This document shows, piece by piece, positions 12,101 to 24,100 of a DNA stretch of 25,000 bases; position 1 is the first letter of the stretch, and every line of letters begins with the position of its first letter. The stretch spans positions 169,676 through 194,675 of the forward strand of contig JAQGDQ010000102.1 in NCBI GenBank assembly GCA_030141605.1. Reading direction: 5' to 3'. The notes beneath the pieces are model-generated. The model made no database searches. It had not been told where the DNA came from and saw only the letters and a program-made list of their open reading frames with translations. This DNA is from Tubiluchus corallicola. Its lineage: Eukaryota; Priapulida; Priapulimorpha; Priapulimorphida; Tubiluchidae. Made by a program: the position numbers and the translations under genes.

Positions 12101-15100
12101 TAGAAACGAAATTAAATATTCTAAGCATTTTTAACGTAAAAACATTCACACGGAGAGAGAGAGAGTAAAAGATATGAAGAGAGTGAAAGAAGAGAAGGAA
12201 AAAATAGAGTGACTGACAGCAGTAAATCTCAGGAAAACTTTCTAAGTTAACTGTAATGATTATTTACAAAAAATGCAACACGGAATACATCGTTAACTTC
12301 AGGCATAATCTGCCAAAGCAAAACACACCTGTACTTTTAATTTGATTAAAATAACCATTTCTACTAAATCCCCGTACCTGTAATTTTACGGGCATATCTA
12401 CTGCGGTAATGTTACTATAAATGGTTACTCTTTGTATTTCAGTTATTGTAGGAATTAAAGCTCAAGAAAAAAATTTGGCTTATATGAGTCATGCTTTAGA
12501 TTTTTGTAATGCGTCTTCATTTTCTTGTATTGCTTTTTATGGAGGCACATGGCTTCATTTAATGTCGCGTGTTGCTAAGACACATTAGCATTGTTAGCAT
12601 TAAACAAATACTCTCTGTATGTCGTAATTTTTAATCCTGCAAAATCAGATTATTGTATTCTTAATTAAGATATTTTTCAGTTAATTTACTTGCTAATTTG
12701 TTGATTTATGTTTAGGTCCGATTTATTGCTGACCTTGTAAACTGTCATGTAGTAGCTGCTGGATCACTCCTGCAAATGCTGGATGATTTTGTAGACGTGA
12801 CATTAGAGGATTCCATTCCACAGGTAACAAGCAGTTATAGGAAGATACGTCCGCTGTGTTGTCTGTGTGCAAGCGTGTTGTAGAAATTTTTATTTGCAAA
12901 CAAGAACCTTACCATAACATTGTGTAAAGTTTGAAAAAATAATCAGACCATTTGTAGCGCACACGTTACTAACTAAATGAAATTTAAAATTACTGTATCT
13001 TGTCAGTAAGATTAAAAATACGTTTTTAATTAATGAGTGGTGCACCCTGGAGTGTGAGTCAGCTTCATTTTACCAATTGGTAAAAGCATTTTAAATAATT
13101 AACATTTTTTTCTAGCAAAATGCTAAGTAACATAACTTTGCACGGAAAGTTTTTTAGGACATATTTTAACATTTCCTTTTCTTCCTCTGATTTACGTTGT
13201 GAGTATGTGACGTTATGCAGTGGCACAGTCAGAGCAGTATTGCGGAAGATTTAAAATGAAAACAAACAAAAAATCCTTTTAACACGTGTACTATATACGC
13301 ATAAAATTTGTATAAGCTAATACAATTTTGTAAGGCAATTTTTCTGAAACCTACTTCAGGTACCCCTTTTCTTGTCCTTTAAGTCAAATTTGCCAAGTGG
13401 TGCTAAAGTCAGCATTACATTGTCATCTTCTTTAGTCAGAGAGACAACCAATAAGCAAACAGCTTTAGTGTTGTTCACTTGTCTCTGTTATTTGTATGTC
13501 TGCTTCTAGGTTCGGTCTGATTGGTATGTTTATGCTGTTCTGTCTTCATTGCCGTACGTTGGACGAGAATTACATGAGAAAAAAGAAGTTGAACTAGACC
13601 GTCTCTTGGCCACCATACAAAGCTATATGAGGTGAGCAGGCAGAAATATCATGAGAATTATATTTTTCTTTAGAAATTCATATTATCTTTCAGTAATCAA
13701 TAAATCATTCGATACATGTGTATTAATAAAATTTCAATAACTATTGATGACAGTCGATATTTGTTTAGACACGCTGATCTAGCAAAATAAAGTTTATTCA
13801 GGCATAATATATGCAAGTAAACTGTTCCTCATAAGTACAAAACACAATTTAGCTGGCAAAATTTATGCAACTGCTTTGTAAACATTCACGTGTTTCTATG
13901 ATTTTAGTAAAAGACAGAAGGTCCATGTTCCAGCATTACAAGTTTGGTCATCTGAATTCCCTCATCCACAAGAAGAAGTAAGTTTCACTTGCATAACTGA
14001 CAAAGTGTTTTTGTGTTTTTCACAATGTTTTGCATTAAATCTATGAACGCAAGATAGATGCATTACGTAATAAAGTATCTCATCAAAGTCAGTATTAAAT
14101 TGTACACCTGACTTTATTCTGTAACTATATAGCTGTTCTCAACATTGTTTAAAATAAATGCCCAGTCATTTTTTTTATAAATATGAAAACCAACAACTTA
14201 AGCAGAAAAGGAATAATGTAATCGAATGCCAACATTTTTATGCGTCGCAATTACATGAATAATTAATAAAATACGTTAAACCTCAGCAATTGAACATTTG
14301 GGGTACTGTATCTGCACTCACCAAACTTCGGCTGTGTGTAGTGAATGAGCATCATGGCAGGATGAGGGTGATCATCCGAAACGTAGCATGGGATGTCTGT
14401 GCCTGTGTTTACTGTGGTGACAAGCTGCCGCGTGTTGAACTGTCGGAAGTGCAGAAGTTTTTTTTGTGTTGTGTAATTTTTTGTACATTATGTCTGTCCA
14501 AAATGCCCTGAATTTGTGCAGCAGGGAGGTATAGTAATAAAGCAACAAGTGATAATGTCAGTCTTTTCAAGTTTCCTGCCGTGACGTCATCAGTAAATGA
14601 CCTCCCGATCGCTAAATTGCGTGCATAAAGCAATTGGTATAAGTAAAATCATTCTGTTGTTTACGTAATTACTTAATTATTTTACAAAAGCGATTGGAAT
14701 ATCATTTCAGCACGTGTTTCTTAAACTTTTGCTAAAAATTGTTGGTGGGACTGGGCTTTAATATTTAATTTCTTAGCTGTTCCTGTTTTTTATATTGTTA
14801 CCTCAATTGTGTCAGATCATTTTGCAAAAGCTTTTAACCCGCCTGCTACTTGGTTTACTGCATTACAACAATTTTTGAACTAAAACACTTAGTGGCCCAG
14901 TATTCTTCATTATATGTGACGTTTTGTAAAGAAATAGCAAAAGATACTGAATGATATAATCAATGGTCCGAATTGTTTAGCAATCTTTGATTGTTTGTAA
15001 CTTTGTAGTGAAATACATGAAATTATATAATAACAATAGTTACCGCTCCAAATTATTTTCTAAAGTTATTATGTTTTAAATGTTGCTGACTCAGAAGTAT

Positions 15101-18100
15101 GTGTGTCAACTTGCCCTATTATAATACCTGATCATAATAGGTATGATTCTATTATGGACCTGAAATTATCAAAAAACATTACAAGTAATAAATTCATTTA
15201 TTATTTTCTGAAAATATGTAGACTCACTAACCATAGAGCAAACATAGTGCACAACTCATCAAAAAGATCCATATATTTAGTGTAACTTTTCTTTACATCA
15301 TGTTTGCAAGAACTTCTCTACATAAATACCACTTTTTGCATATTTATTCTAAGACACAAAACTGTGTGCAATACCATGTTGAAACTTTTCAAATGCGAAA
15401 AGTCCAGAACAACACAAAAAATCGCAGTTTTACTGACACTTGGTAACTAAAGCAGTTACTAGATTTTTTAAAGTCTTAGTTCTGTTCAGATATAGGTGAG
15501 GCATTTCAAATTTCCATACTTATTAAAAACATTAAATTTGTCCAATGTCAATACTGTACTAACTACTGTTTCAGTGTGCAATTAGTTAAAATTTTTCTCT
15601 AATCATATTGCGTTTAGTTTAAAATGCTCATATACATTTGTGTCATTCTAGTACCTTGACTGTCTCTGGGCTCAAATCATCAGACTAAAGCAGGAGCGTT
15701 GGGTGGAGAGAACCATCCTGCGACCATACTTGGGATTTGACAGTGTTCTTTCTGAAGCTTTACAGCATAACCTTCCCCAAGTGATACCTCCACCTCACTC
15801 GGACACCTGCAGCTATCCGTACCCTTGTGTTATCTTCCGCATGTTTGATTACACCGATGTAGCAGAGGTAGGTCTAAACTTCTAGGTTGTTATTATGCTG
15901 AAGACAGTGACTATGACTATTTTGCATGAGTATATGGATAATTGTAATATGACTTTGTTTCTGCAGTTTTTCTTGCATTAGGTATTAGAGTTTGACTGTG
16001 TAGAAAAGCATTTTCTGTTATTAATAAATTCTATCTCTTGTAGCTCAAACTATGTAGTATCTGCACAATCTACCTCATGTTGTTTGATTTGAGTTATATC
16101 TGCTTCTATTAAACATAAGAGCTTGCATACGTGTACTTATTTGTCAAAGCAATATGTATCACTTTCAAATCACATTCCTAGTCATGAGGTAAATCAGACC
16201 AGGATTCAGGTTTCAGCTCCTTTAATACTTAAACCAAATTTTAAATTGACAGATTGGCCAAAACTTAACCCGTGCTTTAAAAGCCATCGGGCTGGTAATA
16301 TCTTCTGCTATCAGCATCCAAGTTTCATATATCTAAATGCAGCATCATAGACCATCCCATGGATACAGCAGCTTCCGCTTACTGTTCTTATTTACAGTTG
16401 CTTCACTCTTCACAAAAGCGAAGCAGAAAGATGGATTTTACAGTTGTTTTTTTCATGTCTGCACAATATTCTCAACTCTTTGAGAAACATACAAACATGA
16501 CTGCCATATAAAAGCTAATGTGCTAATCTTAACCTACTCACACTGTCTTTTTCTGCCTGTCTCGGAAGCCATATTCCTTCACGTAGATACTGGCATTTTG
16601 TAAACGATTCTTCAAGGGATGACACTGCATGAGAACAGGCAGCTTGAGGCTTAAACTTATAACTTTTGGACCAAAATGTAAACATTTTACTTACCTATGA
16701 CATCAAGTGAGAACTCGCGACAGATCTTGCTGTTCCAAGCTGGGTTCTGAACTTCTGACTATGATCCATCACCTGTTCAGTAATGAATGCTATAAGAGAA
16801 ATGTACCTATGTTACCCAATAGTCTGTGCATTGCAGCAAATTTGTTATGTTTAAATTTAAAATTTTAGTCGTTTACCATGATATTAAAATGTTACAAATT
16901 AACTTGTAATCTTAAAAATTTGTGGTGATTGAAGTTTGGTATGAATAGAAACAAATTTTCTTTATTTTGGATTTTATCCTTATTGTTGGTTATGTTTAGG
17001 GTCCGTCCTTGCCTGGTGCGCATTCTATTGAAAGGTACCTCGTTGAAGAGTCATTGGAACGAATCATACATGCTAACATTCTTGAACGTAAAGATTGGTA
17101 AGTATTTTACTGGTGCTGCTCATTTCATTGTATTCTTTTAGTGAAGGTAGTAGAATCGTTTATGTTGCAGTGTGTTGCTTTCAACAAATACGAGTTTTTT
17201 TATCAGAACCTCCTTGCAACGATAACAAAATGTGGAAGAGTTACCGTGGTGTAGTTAGTGTCTTCCCTAACCACAAGTAATTTATCACTTCTCCATAGCT
17301 TGTCTCGTATTTTTTCCTTTAATATAGTCAAAATTCCCAGTTAATAGGTAAATACTGTATTCACTTTTTAGCAAGATGTCATAATGAAAATCGTCTTTTT
17401 CACAAGAGAGGTTAGTTAGACATATGATGCATGACTTACAATTTCAACAAAGATATAATTTTGCAAACTTTTCCTGTACTGTTTGCAGCTAGCTTATTCA
17501 TTTTGACAACTACAAATGGGCTAAGCAACTAATTCTGTTTTTTATCTTACAGTATGTTGCTTTTGGGGTTCGGAAAACAACCCTGCTTTTAGTTTGTAAT
17601 AACTTTTGGTACTTATTGAGACATTTCTCCATTTTACCTCTCATTGTGACACCGCAAGTGAAAAAATGTTGCACACAAAAATAGCCTAGAGCGTCTCTAA
17701 CTTCTAAACTAGTCTCCATTTAACAAAAGTCAAATAGAACCTGTTTCTCAGAATCAAACTGCATTGTTCTTTTATTGGTTTTGACAAGGACATCCTTCAG
17801 TTTCCTTAACGTTTGCTGTTTTTCCCAATTTATTGTTTTAATGTTTGAAACAGAATTAACTGTTTTATATGTTTATAATATAATAAATTGTGCACATATA
17901 ATATAATAAATTGTGCACATTTGTTTTATGCCAGAAGAATCAGTCAGAGCTAAGGTAATGTAATGTAGCTCTTGAGAGTAACATGTGACATTTCTTCTGT
18001 AATGAGCTCAGGTGTAAAACTTTGTAAACATGTTTGATACCTGCAATAAACATATAATGTGTGTATTCAATGTAGAAAATTATTTTACTCAAAAATTTTA

Positions 18101-21100
18101 ACCACTTACAAAAGCAGCTATTTGACCTTATTATGCAAGAAAGAACTAATAGTTCAAATTGTTTCTAATGTGCTAGACAGTGTTTCTAGTTTGCTACCAT
18201 TTATATTATATTATTACTCTTCTAATGTAAATAAATATCCTTATTTTGCATATTTTTATAGTTCTGCTACATTAATAACATTTCCTGGAAAGGGAAAAAT
18301 TCCTTTAAACTACATGATAGTCGAGGTAGGTTGTATTTAAATTTCTGTAACTGTGAAACATGTGTAAAACTGCCATGTTTTTATATAATTTTACAAATGT
18401 GTTTCTTAATTTAAATGTGAATGCCTACAAAATTTGTAACTTAGAGGCACCACACAGTCTATAGCTACTGGGGAAATTACCACTTGTTTTACTGCATCTA
18501 CCATCATCACATGAACTACTTGCATTTTTCATGCCCAAATAACTATATTTACCAGTGGCATAGCAAGCGCTTGTGATCCCTTGCAGCAAAAAATTCTAGC
18601 GCCCTACCCTTTGAATTTTTCATCATTTGTTTCATGTGTGAAGCCACTAATTGTACGCGTCTCTTGCGTCGCTGAATTCCCTTTCCTTTTTCACCATAAT
18701 GGGTTAAAGATAAATGAACTTTTTCTAAGAATCACCCTGAGTCTGATTTGCTGTACTGTACCAGAATAACTCCTCTATGTATAAGTTGCACATAACACGA
18801 CAGTTGTTAAACGTTCAGTTCAGCATTAAAACATGCAAAGATTATGAAAGTTGCAGAATACTTCAGGTATTCGCATTAATATGTCAGCATTTAAAGAACT
18901 ACCTCTGTTTTTCCCAAAATTATCGATCTGCTAAGCTACACGAAACCTTACACACATTTAGTAACAACATTAACCTTTTTTCTAGACTGTGTAGTAATAT
19001 AGTCTCCTACAATGATCTCTAATTGAGCAATTTTGTTATAGTTTGAAAACTTTTGTTAATTTTTTGTTAATGTTGATTAGTAATTAATAATTAACAGTCA
19101 TTGAACTTTAGGAGAATTTTGCGCCCGGGGACGATTGCCCACTTTGCTACGCCTCTGATATTTGCTATAGTTATGTTTGGTTCTAGGGTCCTGACTGAAC
19201 AATTTATGGTGACAATTTCATTGTGTGATTTTGTTGTTTCTTTCCATAAAATTATGACACTATTTTAAAAAAAGACTACGTTTTTGTTAACAGGTCATGT
19301 TCTCTTTGTTATTCAATCTGCCGACTATGCCATATCTTGAGATTGCCATTGGTTCAACGTTTATCGAGTTGTGCAAATTGCAGCCTAGCACGTTTCCTCA
19401 AGTTGTATCCTTTTGCTTTTTCATTTCAAATTCTTCAGGACTTCATTTCAAACTTAGAGGACAGTACAGTAGGTCCTCGCATAACGACGCTAATACAAAA
19501 TGCGACGTTAAGCGAAACGTCATTAAATGAAGTCAAGACTTCCTTAGAAAATAATGTAAAAGAATTGAGATATGTTCCAGACGCAAAAACCAATGCTGGT
19601 TAAATCATATAAATTAAATGTTTTATGAGTTTTATTCATATTTTTACTGACTAATTTCTTTTTGCTTGCCTGAAACCCCTTATATACCATTACTTACTTA
19701 CTTACCATTATCTAGCTATAGCGGTTTCTCTTTCGTTAATGTTTAAGTCTAGGTAGCAGTTAAATAATAAATACTGCAGAGTCAGAGCCAAGCCCTGGGC
19801 AACCTTGGGAATTTTATCGAGATGCTTAGTCTGGTTGCTATAGCAACAGGTTGCACACATAAAGTTTGCTAGTAGTTCTCACTTGATATAAACAGCTAGC
19901 ATTTAGTAGTCAGTTGGTAAGCAAAAACGTGTATAATAATTACACTGTTTACGTTGCTTGTGCATTTTTAGAACAGAATAATTCAGTATGTACGGTTTTA
20001 ATGTGTCAAATTAGGTAAAAATGATGTTGATAAAATAAAAATTTGCCTTGAGCAAAGCAAAAAAGTCATTGTTAAAGTGAAACTTGAGTCATTAAGTGAA
20101 AAAAGGTGTCAAATGGTCAGCGTCTTTAAGATGAGACGTCGCTAAAAACGGAGTCGTTAAGCGAGGACTTACTGTAGTTGCAAGCTTAACCTTGTGGTTT
20201 CATATCATTTATACAGTATTACTAGTGCTTTTTATTAGTGTTTGTTATTAGTGCTTGCTGCTAGTGCTTCTTACTATCGTTTGTTATTAGTGCTTGTTAC
20301 TAGTGCTTCTTACTGTCGTTTGTTATTAGTGCTTGCTACTAGTGCTTCTTAATATCGTTTGTTATTAGTGCTTGCTACTAGTGCTTCTTAATATCGTTTG
20401 TTATTAGTGCTTGCTGCTAGTGCTTCTTACTATCGTTTGTTATTAGTGCTTGTTACTAGTGCTTCTTACTGTCGTTTGTTATTAGTGCTTGCTACTAGTG
20501 CTTCTGAATATCGTTTGTTATTAGTGCTAGCTACTAGTGCTTCTTAATATCGTTTGTTATTAGTGCTTGCTGCTAGTGCTTCTTACTATCGTTTGTTATT
20601 AGTGCTTGTTACTAGTGCTTCTTACTGTCGTTTGTTATTAGTGCTTGCTACTAGTGCTTCTTAATATCGTTTGTTATTAGTGCTTGCTACTAGTGCTTCT
20701 TAATATCGTTTGTTATTAGTGCTTGCTACTAGTGCTTCTTACTATCGTTTGTTATTAGTGCTTGCTACTAGTGCTTCTTACTATCGTTTGTTATTAGTGC
20801 TTGCTACTAGTGCTTTTTACTATCGTTTGTTATTAGTGCTTGTTACTAGTGCTTCTTACTGTCGTTTGTTATTAGTGCTTGCTACTAGTGCTTCTTAATA
20901 TCGTTTGTTATTAGTGCTTGCTACTAGTGCTTCTTAATATCGTTTGTTATTAGTGCTTGCTGCTAGTGCTTCTTACTATCGTTTGTTATTAGTGCTTGTT
21001 ACTAGTGCTTCTTACTGTCGTTTGTTATTAGTGCTTGCTACTAGTGCTTCTTAATATCGTTTGTTATTAGTGCTTGCTACTAGTGCTTCTTAATATCGTT

Positions 21101-24100
21101 TGTTATTAGTGCTTGCTACTAGTGCTTCTTACTATCGTTTGTTATTAGTGCTTGCTACTAGTGCTTCTTACTATCGTTTGTTATTAGTGCTTGCTGCTAG
21201 TGCTTCTTACTATCGTTTGTTATTAGTGCTTGCTGCTAGTGCTTTTTACTATCGTTTGTTATTAGTGCTTGTTACTAGTGCTTCTTACTGTCGTTTGTTA
21301 TTAGTGCTTCTTACTATCATTTGTTATTAGTGCTTGCTACTAGTGCTCCTTACTATCGTTTGTTATTAGTGCTTGTTACTAGTGCTTCTTACTGTCGTTT
21401 GTTATTAGTGCTTCTTACTATCGTTTGTTATTAGTGCTTGCTACTAGTGCTTCTTACTGTCGTTTGTTATTAGTGCTTCTTACTATCATTTGTTATTAGT
21501 GCTTGCTACTAGTGCTTCTTACTATCGTTTGTTATTAGTGCTTGTTACTAGTGCTTCTTACTATCGTTTGTTATTAGTGCTTGTTACTAGTGCTTCTTAC
21601 TGTCGTTTGTTATTAGTGCTTCTTACTATCGTTTGTTATTAGTGCTTGCTACTAGTGCTTCTTACTAGCGTTTGCTAGTGCTGGCTACTAGTGCTTCTTA
21701 ATATCGTTTGTTATTAGTGCTTGCTACTAGTGCTTCTTAATATCGTTTTTTATTAGTGCTTGCTGCTAGTGCTTCTTACTATCGTTTGTTATTAGTGCTT
21801 GTTACTAGTGCTTCTTACTGTCGTTTGTTATTAGTGCTTGCTACTAGTGCTTCTTAATATCGTTTGTTATTAGTGCTTGCTACTAGTGCTTCTTAATATC
21901 GTTTGTTATTAGTGCTTGCTACTAGTGCTTCTTACTATCGTTTGTTATTAGTGCTTGCTACTAGTGCTTCTTACTATCGTTTGTTATTAGTGCTTGCTAC
22001 TAGTGCTTCTTACTATCGTTTGTTATTAGTGCTTGCTACTAGTGCTTCTTACTATCGTTTGTTATTAGTGCTTGTTACTAGTGCTTCTTACTGTCGTTTG
22101 TTATTAGTGCTTCTTACTATCGTTTGTTATTAGTGCTTCTTACTATCGTTTGTTATTAGTGCTTCTTACTATCGTTTGTTATTAGTGCTTGCTACTAGTG
22201 CTTCTTACTATCGTTTGTTATTAGTGCTTGCTGCTAGTGCTTCTTACTATCGTTTGTTATTAGTGCTTCTTACTATCGTTTGTTATTAGTGCTTGCTACT
22301 AGTGCTTCTTACTATCGTTTGTTATTAGTGCTTGCTACTAGTGCTTCTTACTATCGTTTGTTATTAGCGCTTGCTGCTAGTGCTTCTTACTAGCGTTTGC
22401 TAGTGCTGGCTACTAGTACTTGACACTAGTGTTTGTTATTAGTGCTTACTACTAGTGTTTGTTATTAGTGCTTACTACTAGTGTTTGTTATTAGTGCTTA
22501 CTACTAGTCTTTGTTATTAGTGCTTGTTACTAGGCACATGTTACTAATGCTTGTTGCTAGGGCTTGTCACTACAGGCTGTTACTAACGTTTTTTAGTGAT
22601 TTTGTCATTGTTGTGTTTTTTTAATCTTGAAAATAAAAGGCTGTTACAGGATTTTTTCGCTTTGTGTATTAAGTTCAAAGGGAAAATGAAATCTTGGTTT
22701 ATTTTAAGTATGTATATAGGCTTCGTTTTTTTTGGAAAATTATAACTTCTATCTGAAAGTATAAGCATTGCTTCTGTTTTTTTTTTATTCGACTGTCATT
22801 TGAAAAATTTAAGAACAAATTTTGTGTTTTGAAGCAGCTGAAGACAGCTCACCGAAGTTATAAAATTTAAGCAAATATTTGTTTAGCAAGTTTCTTTGAC
22901 TATAACTTTGTTTAGCTTGCTCAAGCTGTTGAGATGTTATTTGAACGCATTGATGCCATGAACACAGCTTGTATTGATAGGTATTGACATACTAATAATT
23001 ACAACTTTGATTAAGTTTTTGTGTTTATTCACGTAACTAAAAACTTATGTAAGTGCAATTTAGCATTTCCCGACCTTCACATTTTAACAGGGGACCCTTT
23101 AAATGTTTTTTGGTCACTGCCCCAATGCACAATATGTCCTACAAAATATAAACTCATTTAGGTGAAAATCATAATTTTTATTTTAAGTCGGCTTTTTGGA
23201 TGAACAATTAACATGAGCGCCAAAGAGCTTTTGGGCCGACTGTAAACAACAATCTACAACTACATAACATGACTATTATTATGGCAGGGCAACAGCAGGT
23301 ACCATTTTTAAAGCCTTTGGTATGACCTGGCTGCTGTGTCGAACTCACGACCTCTCAGACGGAAATGCGGATGCGTTACCACTAGAGTAAACCATGTGGT
23401 TCAACTAGTGGTTGTTTTGATTTCGTGTTCTGAAGCAAGTTGTATTTTTAATTGGCATGGCTTTCACAATGCACAAACTGAGGGCAAGAGGCCTGAGATC
23501 TACAGTGCAGCTTTATGATGGAACAAAAGCACAACTAATTAAACTTTGTTACCAAAGTTGAAAAACAGGAAATGTGAAAAAAGTAAGGGTTCATCCTGGA
23601 TTTGAATCAGAGAGCTTTTGTTACAAGGGACAGCCCTGATTTGAACCAGAAAGCTTCTGCTTACAAGGCAGCCTTGTAAGCAGAAGTAGATCCCTCGTTT
23701 AAATCCAAATTGTATCCCAAGTTTTTCCTATTTCCTGTTTTTCAAGTTTGGTAACAAAATTTATTTAATTACATGTTTTTAACATTGTTAATAATATTCT
23801 TGACATTAATATTACAGTAGCTAATGAAGCATTATATTAGTGTGTTTAATCCTCAGTCTTGAGCCATCTGCATAAGCATAAAGAATTGAGACATTGCAGA
23901 TCCATTGAGCATCAGATGAAGCTGCATAAAGGTGGTATGAGCATGTTCATGAAACAACAGTAAAACATTTTTACCTGTATTTTAACATTCAGCATTCTAT
24001 CTTGCTTTCAGATTTTCCTCATGGTTTGCCTATCACCTGAGTAACTTTCAGTTTCGCTGGAGTTGGGATGACTGGATCCCTTCTTTGTCTCAGAACCTTG

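Larger units (their letters stand above)
19405..22915 (+). other. NCBP1: NCBP1 intron 12 (3511 bp)
   Basis: The longest complete intron, bounded by GTATCC and CTTTGTTTAG. It is almost filled by a pogo-like MITE (19467-20174) and a 39-bp tandem array (20217-22590), which begins about 40 bp after the MITE. Confidence 0.87.
22981..24011 (+). other. NCBP1: NCBP1 intron 13 (1031 bp)
   Basis: Bounded by GTATTG and TTGCTTTCAG. Contains antisense tRNA-like sequence (23297-23400) and a foldback structure with tRNA-like modules (23531-23773). Confidence 0.83.

Noticed and set aside
14290-14633. Overlapping 73-74 codon open frames on both strands in intron 8
   Set aside because: Neither resembles a known protein, and overlap on opposite strands in a GC-richer patch is expected by chance.
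15110-15150. Small inverted repeat CCTATTAT...ATAATAGG
   Set aside because: Eight-base arms in AT-rich DNA are common by chance.
18777-19022. 81-codon open frame inside the hAT MITE as a transposase remnant
   Set aside because: I see no hAT catalytic or dimerisation motif, and the element is too short to be autonomous.
20710-22133. Hydrophobic repeat proteins from the array ([13 protein letters not shown] units)
   Set aside because: They arise from a 39-bp period divisible by three inside an intron. Several frames appear and none has independent support.
20217-22590. CRISPR-like reading of the regular array
   Set aside because: There are no unique spacers; units are contiguous tandem repeats, and the context is an intron of an animal gene.
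23336-23518. 60-codon open frame over the tRNA-like sequence
   Set aside because: It is antisense to the SINE-like segment and lacks any coding signature.
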